Shown: piece after piece, positions 54,476 through 63,631 of the stretch
Position numbering within the stretch: position 1 is the first letter of the stretch
Layout of the letters: every line of letters begins with the position of its first letter
DNA from: Staphylococcus cornubiensis
Lineage (GTDB): Bacteria > Bacillota > Bacilli > Staphylococcales > Staphylococcaceae
Assembly: GCF_900183575.1 (NCBI RefSeq)
Contig: NZ_FXUZ01000002.1
Coordinates: forward strand, 186,001 to 250,000
Direction: 5' to 3'
DNA length: 64,000 bases
Translations under genes and position numbers: made by a program
The notes under the pieces: model-generated
What the model saw: the letters and a program-made list of their open reading frames with translations, nothing else
What the model was told of the DNA's origin: nothing
The model's database searches: none

Positions 54476-54516
54476 AAAAAGGGGACGGAGACACAATTGT
54501 GTTTCCCAGACCCCTT
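54476..54516 (-). terminator. Terminator of moaC
   Basis: AAGGGG pairs with CCCCTT around an inner ACACA/TGTGT stem. On the minus strand six T follow. Confidence 0.85.
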
Positions 54517-54534
54517 GATAAACTTTAAGACATA

Positions 54535-55020
54535 TTAGTGAGATGTACGGTTAAAATCAGACTTGCCACCCGTTTTTTGAACGAGATAAGTTTCGCCGAT
54601 GACCATGCCTTTGTCAACGGCTTTGCACATATCATAGACCGTTAATGCAGTGGCAGAAGCGGCTGTTAAAGCTTCCATTTCCACACCTGTTTTGCCGTTG
54701 GTAGATACTGTAGTCGTAATATTTAAAGTGTAGTGTTCATGCGACGTGTCCCAATCAAAGACAACATCAATACCAGCGAGTGATAAAGGATGGCACATTG
54801 GAATGATTGTTGACGTATTTTTGGCAGCCATAATCCCTGCGATTTGTGCGGTATTTAAAACATTACCTTTTTTGTTTGTATTTTGCATAATTTGTTCATA
54901 AATCGTCGCATTAACTTGAATGCTCGAATGTGCGATGGCTGTACGTTTTGTCACTTTTTTATCAGAAACGTCCACCATTTTCGCATGACCTTGTGCATTG
55001 AGATGTGTAAATTCAGACAT
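54535..55020 (-). CDS. moaC: Cyclic pyranopterin monophosphate synthase MoaC
   Basis: 161 residues. [18 protein letters not shown] has the MoaC signature with catalytic His, [29 protein letters not shown] the second active-site segment and KSGGKSDF-like KTGGKSDF the C-terminus. Second enzyme of cofactor synthesis, after MoaA. It is the only moa gene on the minus strand and is divergent from moeA by 70 bases. GGAGG precedes its ATG. Confidence 0.95.
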   Translation of the reverse strand: MSEFTHLNAQGHAKMVDVSDKKVTKRTAIAHSSIQVNATIYEQIMQNTNKKGNVLNTAQIAGIMAAKNTSTIIPMCHPLSLAGIDVVFDWDTSHEHYTLNITTTVSTNGKTGVEMEALTAASATALTVYDMCKAVDKGMVIGETYLVQKTGGKSDFNRTSH

Positions 55021-55090
55021 GCTATTCCTCCTTACTTAAATGCAAGGTTAGTATAGCATGAATTTTTCATTTTGTTAGGAGTGGTTCATC

Positions 55091-56350
55091 ATGCCAGTAG
55101 AAAAAAGACATCCCATCCCAGTGGCTGAAGCGATACAACGTGTTATGAAACAAAATATCGAGATGGATACGACGACAGTGAATATTTATGACAGTGAAGG
55201 TTATATACTCGCTGAAGATATCATTGCAACTTACGATATTCCGCGTTTTGATAAATCCCCATATGACGGATTCGCTGTAAGAAGTGCAGATACAGTTGGC
55301 GCATCGAGTGACAATCGCATCGCATTTGAAGTCATCGATCATATCGGTGCGGGAAGTGTGTCCGCGAAACAACTTGAAGCAGGGCAAGCTGTACGTATTA
55401 TGACAGGTGCTGAAATGCCAGAAGGTGCAGATGCAGTCGTTATGCTTGAACAAACCGTAGAAACAGCAGAAGGTTTTACAATTCGTAAGCCGTTTGAGTC
55501 GTTAGAAAATGTGTCGTTGAAGGGCGAAGAAACGGCGAAGGGCGATGTTGTGTTAACGAAAGGTCAACGTATTAATGCCGGCGTTGTCGCAGTCCTTGCC
55601 ACATTTGGTTATGTTGACGTTCCTGTGTTCCAAAAACCGACCGTTGCCATTATTGCGACAGGCAGTGAACTAGTCGATATCGATGCACCGTTAGAACCAG
55701 GTAAAATTCGTAATTCAAATGGTCCGATGATTTATGCGTTGTTACGTAAAGAGGGGATTGCAGGCGAGTTATACAAAATTCAACAAGACGATTTTGATAG
55801 TAGCTTAGCTGTCGTTAAAAAAGCATTTTCTGAACATGATATCGTCATTACAACAGGTGGTGTGTCAGTCGGTGATTTTGACTATTTACCGGACATTTAT
55901 CGCGCTTTAAATGCAGAAGTGTTGTTTAACAAAGTGGCAATGCGACCAGGGAGTGTCACAACAGTTGCGGTATCAGAGGGTAAATATTTATTCGGTTTGT
56001 CAGGCAATCCTTCCGCTTGTTATTCTGGCTTTGAATTATTTGTTAAGCCTGCGATGTATCATATGATGCAAGCCGAAAAATGTTATCCGAGTATGGTGCG
56101 TGCAACGTTGATGGAAGATTTTAAAAAGGCGAATCCGTTCATTCGATTTATTCGTGCCAATGTTGTGCTCACCGGACGTGAAGCGACGGTGCGCCCATCA
56201 GGTTTCAACAAATCAGGTGCAGTGGTGTCTATTGCACATAGTAACGCGATGATTGTTTTACCAGGCGGCACAAGAGGATTTGAACGTGGGTTTGAAGTGC
56301 AGGTTATTTTGACATCATCAGAAGCGTATCAACGAGAGAGTTACTTATGA
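55091..56350 (+). CDS. moeA: Molybdopterin molybdenumtransferase MoeA
   Basis: 419 residues. DKSPYDGFAVRSAD (about 54-67) contains the catalytic Asp; RIMTGAEMPEGADAVVMLEQT is domain II. IIATGSELVD, ITTGGVSVGDFDYLPDIY and FGLSGNPSACYSGFELFV form the MPT-binding domain, and the C-terminal beta domain ends with VILPGGTRGFERGFEVQVIL. Inserts molybdate into adenylated molybdopterin. Stop overlaps mobB. Confidence 0.95.
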   Translation: MPVEKRHPIPVAEAIQRVMKQNIEMDTTTVNIYDSEGYILAEDIIATYDIPRFDKSPYDGFAVRSADTVGASSDNRIAFEVIDHIGAGSVSAKQLEAGQAVRIMTGAEMPEGADAVVMLEQTVETAEGFTIRKPFESLENVSLKGEETAKGDVVLTKGQRINAGVVAVLATFGYVDVPVFQKPTVAIIATGSELVDIDAPLEPGKIRNSNGPMIYALLRKEGIAGELYKIQQDDFDSSLAVVKKAFSEHDIVITTGGVSVGDFDYLPDIYRALNAEVLFNKVAMRPGSVTTVAVSEGKYLFGLSGNPSACYSGFELFVKPAMYHMMQAEKCYPSMVRATLMEDFKKANPFIRFIRANVVLTGREATVRPSGFNKSGAVVSIAHSNAMIVLPGGTRGFERGFEVQVILTSSEAYQRESYL

Positions 56351-56823
56351 TTTTACAAGTCGTTGGTTTTAAAGATGTAGGTAAAACGACGCTCATGCAA
56401 AAGATAGTGACACATTTTAAAGCGTTAGGGTATCCAGTCGTGACGATTAAACATCACGGTCATGCAGGAGAAGACATTACGTTACCAGCAAATCATTTAG
56501 ATCATATGCGTCATTTTAATGCTGGGGCAGATCAAAGCATTGTGCAAGGACATCATTATATTGAAAGTATTCAAAGAGCTAATGAAATGCCTTTACGGAC
56601 TTTAATTGACGAATGTGTTACCATTGAAAAAAGTATGATACTCGTTGAAGGCTATAAACATGAGCATTACGATAAAATCATTGTGTATCGTGATGAAGCG
56701 GAATATGCGCAACTTCAACAGCTAACGAATGTTAAATATGCAGTGAAACGACATGCGACAACAATGGATGATACAGGGTTGAAAGCATGGTTAACTGAGT
56801 GGATACAAATGAATGAAGGGTGA
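56347..56823 (+). CDS. mobB: Molybdopterin-guanine dinucleotide biosynthesis protein MobB
   Basis: 158 residues, P-loop GTPase. VVGFKDVGKTTLMQKIVTHF at the N-terminus is the Walker A; TIKHHGHAGEDITLP holds the switch region; MILVEGYKHEHYDKIIVYRD is the conserved end. It helps MobA attach GMP. Overlaps moeA by four bases (ATGA) and moaE reads from its end. Confidence 0.92.
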   Translation: MILQVVGFKDVGKTTLMQKIVTHFKALGYPVVTIKHHGHAGEDITLPANHLDHMRHFNAGADQSIVQGHHYIESIQRANEMPLRTLIDECVTIEKSMILVEGYKHEHYDKIIVYRDEAEYAQLQQLTNVKYAVKRHATTMDDTGLKAWLTEWIQMNEG

Positions 56824-56828
56824 TCGGG

Positions 56829-57287
56829 TTGAAACAATTTGAAGTGACAACACAACCGTTAGAACCGGAAAAGTATCGCGCGTACACATTAAATGAAAAG
56901 CAAGGCGCGATTGTTGTGTTTACAGGGCATGTCCGTGAATGGACGAAAGGTGTCCGCACAGAATATTTAGAGTATGAGGCATACATCCCAATGGCTGAAA
57001 AGAAACTGCAACAAATTGGTGATGAGATTGCCGAACGTTGGCCAGGGACGATAACAGCAATTGGTCATCGTATCGGCGCACTCCAAATATCTGATATTGC
57101 TGTATGTATTAGTGTGTCATCGCCGCATCGTAAAGACGCTTATGCAGCAAATGAATATGCGATTGAACGTATTAAAGAAGTGGTCCCTATTTGGAAAAAA
57201 GAAATTTGGGAAGATGGCGCCGAGTGGCAAGGACATCAACGGGGTTATCACGAAGATGCTGTGAATGAAGGAGGTTTTTCATCGTGA
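56829..57287 (+). CDS. moaE: Molybdopterin synthase catalytic subunit MoaE
   Basis: About 152 residues. GAIVVFTGHVREWTKGVRTEYLEYEAYIPMAEKKL is the MoaE core. The catalytic Lys lies in SSPHRKDAYAANEYAIERIKEVVPIWKKEIW. TTG at 56829 is taken as the start because it gives MKQFEV..., the usual N-terminus, and AAGGGTGAT lies six bases upstream; a GTG at 56820 has no site. Overlaps moaD by four bases. Confidence 0.92.
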   Translation: MKQFEVTTQPLEPEKYRAYTLNEKQGAIVVFTGHVREWTKGVRTEYLEYEAYIPMAEKKLQQIGDEIAERWPGTITAIGHRIGALQISDIAVCISVSSPHRKDAYAANEYAIERIKEVVPIWKKEIWEDGAEWQGHQRGYHEDAVNEGGFSS

Positions 57288-57517
57288 AGGTGTTATACTT
57301 TGCAGAAATTAAAGAACTTGTAAATCGTTCAGAAGACGTTTTTCATTTTGACTATGAAGTGCCTGTTTCTGACTTAACGACACATTTATATCAAACATAT
57401 CCTGTCATTCAAGGTAAAAAATTTCAAGTCGCAATCAATGAAGAGTTTGCACGCGCGGAAGATCTCATTCAACCTTATGATGTGGTTGCACTGATTCCGC
57501 CAGTCAGTGGAGGTTAA
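57284..57517 (+). CDS. moaD: Molybdopterin synthase sulfur carrier MoaD
   Basis: 77 residues, ubiquitin-like fold. KVLYFAEIKELVN at the start and DVVALIPPVSGG at the end, with the essential C-terminal Gly-Gly that becomes a thiocarboxylate after MoeB action. GTG start overlapping the moaE stop; GGAGG lies upstream. Confidence 0.94.
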   Translation: MKVLYFAEIKELVNRSEDVFHFDYEVPVSDLTTHLYQTYPVIQGKKFQVAINEEFARAEDLIQPYDVVALIPPVSGG

Positions 57518-57525
57518 AGTTAATC

Positions 57526-58131
57526 ATGAAGGCTATTATACTAGCAGGTGGGCATTCAGAAAGATTTGGCTCGCCGAAAGCATTTGCGAAAATTAATGGG
57601 ACGACGTTTTATCACAAACTGGTCCAAACGTTACAGGCGACGAACATGTTCAATGAAATTTTGATTAGCACGAACACACAATTAGTGTCTCAATTTCAAC
57701 ATGACCCTGTCGTTGTAGATGTCGCACAACACAGAGATAAAGGACCACTTGCTGGCATTTATAGTGCAATGTCACGTGATACGGAAGAAGATCTCTATTT
57801 CGTCATTTCAGTCGATACGCCTATGGTAACACAAAAAGCAATCAGTCATTTGTACCAATTTATGGTAGCGAATCTGATTGAGGAACATTTGGATATCGCC
57901 GGATTTATGAATGAAGACCGTCCGATGCCGACGATTGCTTTTTATCATAGACGGGTCTTACCTATTATTGAAGATGTGTTGCAGTCGGATGATCTCAGTA
58001 TGAAACATGTGTATGAACAAGTGTCGACGGATTGGTTAGAGGCGAATACGATTGAGAGTCCGCATTATTGGTATCAAAATGTGAATTATCAACAAGATTT
58101 GGCAGCATTAGAAGCAGAATTAGCGAAATAA
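57526..58131 (+). CDS. mobA: Molybdenum cofactor guanylyltransferase MobA
   Basis: 201 residues. [30 protein letters not shown] is the nucleotidyltransferase motif (LAGGxSxRxGxxK) and [12 protein letters not shown] the metal-binding Asp region. It makes the MGD form needed by formate dehydrogenase. GGAGG precedes. Followed by moaA after 17 bases. Confidence 0.93.
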   Translation: MKAIILAGGHSERFGSPKAFAKINGTTFYHKLVQTLQATNMFNEILISTNTQLVSQFQHDPVVVDVAQHRDKGPLAGIYSAMSRDTEEDLYFVISVDTPMVTQKAISHLYQFMVANLIEEHLDIAGFMNEDRPMPTIAFYHRRVLPIIEDVLQSDDLSMKHVYEQVSTDWLEANTIESPHYWYQNVNYQQDLAALEAELAK

Positions 58132-58148
58132 GAAAAGGAGGGCGCAAT

Positions 58149-59171
58149 ATGGCAGACCAAATACTTGATAAATTGGGCAGACCCATTCGTGATTTGCGCA
58201 TTTCCGTAACTGATAGATGTAATTTTCGTTGTGATTATTGCATGCCAAAAGAAATTTTCGGTGACGATTATGTATTTTTACCGAAAGATCAATTGTTATC
58301 ATTTGAAGAAATTGTACGTATTACACAGTTATATGCCCAGTTAGGTGTTAAAAAGGTCAGAATTACAGGTGGTGAACCATTGCTTCGACGAGATTTACAT
58401 CAATTAATCGCTCAAATTACACAAATTGAAGGCATTGAAGATATAGGGCTAACGACGAATGGTTTATTACTCAAAAAGCACGGACAAAAACTGTATGACG
58501 CAGGGTTAAGACGCATTAACGTCAGTTTAGATGCAATTGAAGATCGTGTTTTTCAAGCGATTAACAACCGTGATATTAAAGCGTCTACAGTGCTTGAACA
58601 AATTGAATATGCGACTAGTATTGGCTTAAAAGTTAAAATTAATGTTGTCGTACAAAAAGGTGTCAACGATCATCAAATCTTGCCAATGGTCCGTTACTTT
58701 AAAGATAAAGCAGTGACGATTCGTTTTATTGAATTTATGGATGTGGGTAACGATAACGGTTGGGACTTTAGTAAAGTGGTCACAAAAGATGAAATGTTGG
58801 AAATGATTGCGGGAGAATTTGATATTGAGCCGGTCACGCCAGAATATTATGGGGAAGTGGCGCAATATTATCGTCATGTCGGGAGTCCAGCGCAGTTCGG
58901 TTTGATTACAAGTGTATCGGATTCCTTTTGTTCCACATGTACACGTGCGCGTCTATCATCAGATGGTAAGTTTTATGGGTGCTTATTCAGTACAGGAAGT
59001 GGTTTTGACATTCGGGGGCTATTGAGAAGTGGTGCGGATGATGAGGAAGTTATGGCGCAATTGAAGGCCTTGTGGCACATTCGTGATGATCGCTATTCAG
59101 ATGAGCGAACAGCAGAGACCGTTGCGAATAGACGAAAGAAAAAGATTAACATGAATTATATTGGTGGATAG
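58149..59171 (+). CDS. moaA: GTP 3',8-cyclase MoaA (radical SAM)
   Basis: 340 residues. [15 protein letters not shown] has the radical-SAM cysteines 24, 28 and 31. [14 protein letters not shown] binds SAM and the C-terminal cluster cysteines lie in [21 protein letters not shown]. The protein ends in MNYIGG, the Gly-Gly tail that activates catalysis. First step of cofactor synthesis from GTP. The ATG at 58149 follows GGAGGG. Confidence 0.95.
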   Translation: MADQILDKLGRPIRDLRISVTDRCNFRCDYCMPKEIFGDDYVFLPKDQLLSFEEIVRITQLYAQLGVKKVRITGGEPLLRRDLHQLIAQITQIEGIEDIGLTTNGLLLKKHGQKLYDAGLRRINVSLDAIEDRVFQAINNRDIKASTVLEQIEYATSIGLKVKINVVVQKGVNDHQILPMVRYFKDKAVTIRFIEFMDVGNDNGWDFSKVVTKDEMLEMIAGEFDIEPVTPEYYGEVAQYYRHVGSPAQFGLITSVSDSFCSTCTRARLSSDGKFYGCLFSTGSGFDIRGLLRSGADDEEVMAQLKALWHIRDDRYSDERTAETVANRRKKKINMNYIGG

Positions 59172-59305
59172 TTTTTGGGAGCAGTACAGAAATCTCATGT
59201 GTAACAAAGATTTCGTCGTACTGCCTCCGCAAAGCTGACTAGACTTCTTAAAAGTATGCGCATTGAGAAGTCAGACAGCTACTGCGTTAAACAGTGAGTA
59301 GTATT
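59172..59305. repeat. Three successive hairpins, possible structured RNA or intergenic repeat
   Basis: Hairpin 1: GGAGCAGTAC/GAAATCT (59178-59195) with AGATTTC/GTACTGCCTCC (59208-59228). Hairpin 2: GACTTCT (59242) with AGAAGTC (59266), with further pairing of GCTG and CAGC. Hairpin 3: CTACTG with CAGT-AGTAG (about 59280-59302). None has a proper T tract. The arrangement suggests a noncoding RNA or an intergenic repeat. Confidence 0.5.
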
Positions 59306-59680
59306 GATTGACACATGTGAACTATTGATTGCAGAATTTACCCTCACGTTCTCAAGGGACTTGCCTCAACTAAATTCGGCTTGATTGAGATGTACATTTG
59401 ATGGTAGCCGAATTGGATTTTCGGCTGCGTCTAATCCCTCGGGAGTCTCGGGCAATTCTAGCAATCTGAGAGAGTGGTTCAAATCTATGTTTGGCGAAAT
59501 CTCAAATATGTCTAAAACCATCCCATCATATATAAATTTAAAGAGGTGTAAGTCTGGGCTGAGTGTTTTGAACACTTTGCCTTTTTTAAATAGATTTGAA
59601 TTGGACTACCGTGTTATAACTTAACCGCATTCATTTCTCGTGTTGTAGCTCGTATATGTGTGGGACATATTTTAAAAATG
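59306..59680. other. Unexplained stretch, possible gene remnant
   Basis: No convincing gene. A minus-strand frame at 59366-59575 (69 codons, LLELPETPEGLDAAENPIRLPSN) has a protein-like look but no ribosome site, and a plus-strand frame at 59385-59624 overlaps it. Several short inverted repeats occur (CCGAA/TTCGG, CCCTCGGGAG). Confidence 0.35.
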
Positions 59681-59681
59681 G

Positions 59682-59714
59682 AAAAGCTGGGAATCTCTTC
59701 GTCCCAGCTTTTTT
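59682..59714. terminator. Bidirectional terminator
   Basis: AAAAGCTGGGA pairs with TCCCAGCTTTT, followed by T runs. It ends the nuclease gene on the minus strand. Confidence 0.85.
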
Positions 59715-59724
59715 ACGTCCATTA

Positions 59725-61596
59725 TTATTTTTGTTTTTTCTGCTTTTTAATCTGTTTTGAAAAGTCAATTTGAGCGATAACTGGATCGTGGTCACTTGCA
59801 CGACCAGACATTTCAGTGAAGTCGCTGTTGACGTGAATCATGTCTAATTTTGTTTGACGCTTCAAATGTTGTGACACTAAGATATGATCAAGTGTTTGGG
59901 TGTTACCTTGATATACATAAGAATAACGCTGCTTTTTAGGTACGTCATTCACCATATTTGTTAAACCGTATGATTCTAGAGTTTTAAGTGGTTTCGACCA
60001 TTGAAAATCGTTGTAATCGCCTACCGAAATAATATTGGCGTTAGGATTTTGTTGTTGAACTTGAGCTACAAATTCACCGATACGTTGTGCGTTTTGTACA
60101 CGTTGTGGTTCTGAATGTAACTGAACAGGTTGCTGACGACCGAACAAACCATCGTCCCCACGTTTTGATTTCCAATGATTTGCAATTGCAATGACTTGTT
60201 GTCCTTTAAACTCAAACTGAGCCGCTAACGATTTACGTACATCATCAAAAGCAGGATCTTTTGGTGCGATACGACCTGGATTATGTGTCAGTTGGTTGTT
60301 TTTATAACCGACATTCGTTTCTGCGTCACCCGCTTGAATGTCATCGTTAAATGTCACACGTTCTGGGTTGTATAAAAAGCCCACACGAATATTGGCATCA
60401 GGCTGACCGCCATCTGCATTATTTTCGGGATCAATATTCACATAACGATATGTCGGTCCACCTGCATCTTTAATCGCTTGAATCAGACGTTCATAAGAGG
60501 CTGATGCTTCAGAACCGCCTTTACCTGGACCGTTATTATCTTGAACTTCTGTCACACCGACAATGTCAGGCTGTTTCATATGGCTGACAATACCGTTTGC
60601 GAGTTTTCTTGCTTTATCGTCACTTGAAGTTTTCACGTCATTTGAAAAGTTTTCTAAGTTATATGAAGCAACAGTGAGTTTGTTTTCGGATGGTTTTAAT
60701 TTTGTCGCTTTAGGTTGCGCTTTTCCTTTAATATGTGCTTTTTGCATGTCGTTGAAATCAATATTCACTTTATAATTTTGGAAACTGTAATTCACATAAC
60801 CAATCAATGGGCCTTTAAAACGATCGCCTGTCGCAATGTCATAATCTTGAGCGCGATGTTGATCGTCATTCATTTTAAAGGCGATACGTTGACCGTTTGC
60901 ATTATCCGATTTTAATAAAACGCCACCATTCTTCGTTTCAGGACGGTTTTGATTTAATACAGTGAAGACTTCGCCATGACTTTGTGGCCCAACACTACGC
61001 ACATTGTTGACTTCCACACGCATGCCTTCTAAAGCTTCCCAATAGTCAATTGCATATGTATCTGGTTTGAAAATCGAAAAATGTTGAGGTGAAGCGATTT
61101 GTTGCGGGATTTTTTTGATTTTCACAGGTTTCGGTAAAGGTTGGTTTTCCTTTTGAACAGTAATTTGACCTGCTTTATCTGCACGTGCATCAATTTCAGT
61201 AAGGGGTAAATCTGTTTTTCCTTTTTCTGCATATCCTTCAATCGCATATTCACGTACTGTACCCGAAACATGGACAAGATCGCCGACTTTGACATCAGGC
61301 TTCTCTTTTCCAGCAAAGACGATAATCCCTTCAGAAGTTGCTGGGTTATTGTCTTTTTGTGCATCTGGTGTTTGTAAATGGAAATAATAGTAATTGTTTG
61401 CTTTATAAATATAAGTCACAATGCCTGGTACTTTTTCAACGCGTTGATCTTTCAAAGGTGACGTATGACCTGCACCTTGGATATCGTGAATTTGTGGTGA
61501 GGATACCGTTTCAGCTTGAACAGCCGAATCGTGGAAAATAGAGCCCGTTGACAGTAGCCCTAAAACTAAAGTTGAAGTTATTAATTTGCTTTTCAA
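59725..61596 (-). CDS. Secreted endonuclease/exonuclease/phosphatase-family nuclease with OB domain
   Basis: 623 residues. A signal peptide, about 1-28 (MKSKLITSTLVLGLLSTG then VQAE), is followed by an OB-fold region at about 50-135 (VPGIVTYIYKANNYYYFHLQTPD, VKVGDLVHVSGTVREY), a linker, and an EEP catalytic domain at about 308-612. Motifs: VASYNLENFSND, GVTEVQDNNG (Glu), ANHWKSKRGD (His), SVGDYNDFQWSKPL (Asp, Asn) and SGRASDHDPVIAQI (Asp, His). The pattern resembles ExeM/YhcR-type extracellular DNases. No LPXTG anchor; the tail is basic (KKQKKQK), which may hold it to the wall or DNA. GGAGG precedes the start. Confidence 0.87.
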   Translation of the reverse strand: MKSKLITSTLVLGLLSTGSIFHDSAVQAETVSSPQIHDIQGAGHTSPLKDQRVEKVPGIVTYIYKANNYYYFHLQTPDAQKDNNPATSEGIIVFAGKEKPDVKVGDLVHVSGTVREYAIEGYAEKGKTDLPLTEIDARADKAGQITVQKENQPLPKPVKIKKIPQQIASPQHFSIFKPDTYAIDYWEALEGMRVEVNNVRSVGPQSHGEVFTVLNQNRPETKNGGVLLKSDNANGQRIAFKMNDDQHRAQDYDIATGDRFKGPLIGYVNYSFQNYKVNIDFNDMQKAHIKGKAQPKATKLKPSENKLTVASYNLENFSNDVKTSSDDKARKLANGIVSHMKQPDIVGVTEVQDNNGPGKGGSEASASYERLIQAIKDAGGPTYRYVNIDPENNADGGQPDANIRVGFLYNPERVTFNDDIQAGDAETNVGYKNNQLTHNPGRIAPKDPAFDDVRKSLAAQFEFKGQQVIAIANHWKSKRGDDGLFGRQQPVQLHSEPQRVQNAQRIGEFVAQVQQQNPNANIISVGDYNDFQWSKPLKTLESYGLTNMVNDVPKKQRYSYVYQGNTQTLDHILVSQHLKRQTKLDMIHVNSDFTEMSGRASDHDPVIAQIDFSKQIKKQKKQK

Positions 61597-61821
61597 TAGA
61601 TTGCCTCCTTAAAAATATTGTTTACGCGTTAAGTATACCAAAACAACTATAATAATATTGTAAAAATTTGATGAATTGATTAAGAAGTTGGAGGATTGGG
61701 AAGGTGATATCACTATCGAGGTGTAGAGTAGCACATAAAGACACTTTTTGAATAAAAAATAGGATGAACTGAAGTTAGGCTGTTCAAATAAATGGTTCTA
61801 ACAACGGCACATATTAAAAAT

Positions 61822-61873
61822 CGCCTATTTATATACGGACCATATCCTCGTATGATACCGTGCATAAATAGGC
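61822..61873 (-). terminator. Terminator of the MarR gene
   Basis: CGCCTATTTAT with a following CGG pairs with CCG and ATAAATAGGC. On the minus strand it runs into GATTTTTAA. Confidence 0.75.
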
Positions 61874-61880
61874 AGCGTCT

Positions 61881-62327
61881 TTATAGTTCATTATTTTGAA
61901 GTTGTGCAAGTAAAGACTGATACAACTGCTCTAAAATATCTGTCGTGCGTGCAATCTCACTATCAGAAAGTTGGAGTGGTTCTAATGTTTTATGTTGTAA
62001 TTGCCCGATTTGTAATTTCAATTTTTCATGAATGGTTTGACCGGATTTAGACAAATATAACAACTTTTCTCGTTTGTCGACTTCACCTGGACAGATGTTC
62101 AACCATCCTTGTGCATCGAGTGCTTTCAAAATTTTTCGCGTTGTCGGCTTTTCGATTGAACGTCGTTTGGAAATTTGAACGAGTGTTGTGCCTGGATTTG
62201 TCGCAATGTCTTTCATCACTAACCACTGTGCTGGGTGAAGTTGGTTTTCGTCGAGTAAAGGTTGTACGAGTTTGATATAGGGACGATAAAGTTTGGTGAA
62301 ATGATCGAATAAAATTGAGGATTCCAT
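61881..62327 (-). CDS. MarR family transcriptional regulator
   Basis: 148 residues. Winged helix at about 35-105: LHPAQWLVMKDIATNPGTTLVQISKRRSIEKPTTRKILKALDAQGWL and the wing CPGEVDKREKLLYLS. Helical dimerisation ends follow. Ligand and targets unknown. It is separated by 174 bases from the divergent VOC gene, a possible target. Confidence 0.85.
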   Translation of the reverse strand: MESSILFDHFTKLYRPYIKLVQPLLDENQLHPAQWLVMKDIATNPGTTLVQISKRRSIEKPTTRKILKALDAQGWLNICPGEVDKREKLLYLSKSGQTIHEKLKLQIGQLQHKTLEPLQLSDSEIARTTDILEQLYQSLLAQLQNNEL

Positions 62328-62501
62328 ACGCGACTCCTTTCTGTATGAGTACTTAAAGTTTATTATAACACTTCATGATGGAGATGTACGTTAAAAGAAA
62401 AATGGATTTTTAAAGGAAAAGTGCAGTGCATGTTATATCGAGATTTCACAACAAATATTTGGTAAAATAATATTATGGCAAGAGAAGTGGGAGGCAAACA
62501 A

Positions 62502-63269
62502 ATGGTAGATATAGAATTTGATCACTTGGTTCATTATATTGATGGATTAAATCAATTCGAGTTTCCCGGGAAATATTTGGAAATTCAAAACGGTGGTCAA
62601 CATGAAAATTTAGGGACTTTTAATCGTCTCGTCCACATCGATTTATCTTATATTGAATTAATAGATATTTATCATCAAGGGAAAATGAAGCAACAATCCA
62701 AAACGGATGTAGGCAAGCACTCGTTTGCGACGTCGATTATGGAAAAGGATTATAAACAAGGCTTTAAAAAGATTTGTTTTAGAACACATGATATTGAGCG
62801 ATTAAAAGCTCAATTTGAAGAAAGAGGGCTTGAAACAGTGGGACCTGTTGAAATGGCGAGAGAAAATAAAAAAGGACAAACGATACAGTGGCGACTGTTG
62901 TATGTGGCTAATCATCAGTTCGATACGATTATGCCCTTTTTTATTGAATGGGAACAGTCTGATGAAGCACGTGAGGATGACTTACAAGAGTATTTTCATA
63001 AGCATTTGACATTGGACATGATCACATTAAATTCGTATCAACGTCAAACGATGGTGGAACACTGGAAAAAATGGTTTGATATGGAAGAGGTTGAATCTTC
63101 TGACCGCTACACCATCCTCCAAAGTCCTGCTAAAAAAGTCAAATTTAAATTGGTTGAAGATAAAGAAGATGGTATAGAAGAGATTCAATTTATCGACCAA
63201 ACTATTGACGCTCCGATAGCTTTTCGCACACGAGGCGCAAGATACCAATTTATTCCTCCTCACGCGTAA
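62502..63269 (+). CDS. VOC / glyoxalase-like domain protein
   Basis: 255 residues. EFDHLVHYIDGLNQFEFPGKYLEIQNGGQHENLGTFNRLVHIDLSYIELIDIY at the N-terminus matches the glyoxalase-like (PF13468-type) fold, with a second module towards the C-terminus. DTIMPFFIEWEQ is typical. The ATG at 62502 follows GGGAGG; the frame from 62475 has no site. Divergent from the MarR gene. Its 3' end overlaps that of the next, minus-strand gene by ten bases. Substrate unknown. Confidence 0.8.
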   Translation: MVDIEFDHLVHYIDGLNQFEFPGKYLEIQNGGQHENLGTFNRLVHIDLSYIELIDIYHQGKMKQQSKTDVGKHSFATSIMEKDYKQGFKKICFRTHDIERLKAQFEERGLETVGPVEMARENKKGQTIQWRLLYVANHQFDTIMPFFIEWEQSDEAREDDLQEYFHKHLTLDMITLNSYQRQTMVEHWKKWFDMEEVESSDRYTILQSPAKKVKFKLVEDKEDGIEEIQFIDQTIDAPIAFRTRGARYQFIPPHA

Positions 63270-63514
63270 ACAACAGTGTAAACGGCGCTGATAATCAGTA
63301 AAATATGCAACAGCGCAATGACGACTTCTATGACTGACATTAAGAGTTGCTGTTTCGTTTGATGTAGGAGCACACTGTAGATTCCGACGACTAATGAAAA
63401 CGCAACAAAAATAATGCGTAAACTTAAATAGTCGATTCCGATGTGCAGTACTAATGTGCAGACTATAAAGATGATATTGATGATAGAGAGTAAAAATAAA
63501 ATCAACTGACGCAT
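63260..63514 (-). CDS. Small membrane protein, 84 residues
   Basis: Two to three hydrophobic helices: LILFLLSIINIIFIVCTLVLHIGI, LRIIFVAFSLVVGIYSVLL and VVIALLHILLIISAVYTVV. GGAGGT lies well placed before the ATG. Convergent with the VOC gene, overlapping its end. Family not recognised. Confidence 0.65.
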   Translation of the reverse strand: MRQLILFLLSIINIIFIVCTLVLHIGIDYLSLRIIFVAFSLVVGIYSVLLHQTKQQLLMSVIEVVIALLHILLIISAVYTVVYA

Positions 63515-63631
63515 AAAGAGACCTCCAGTTTATTTGAAAACATCTGTAGTGTAACGTTTTAATCGAATGTGTCATTGATTATACTAGAAAATAAGAGAAG
63601 ACGATAACTAAAAGGAGTTTTATACGAGAAA

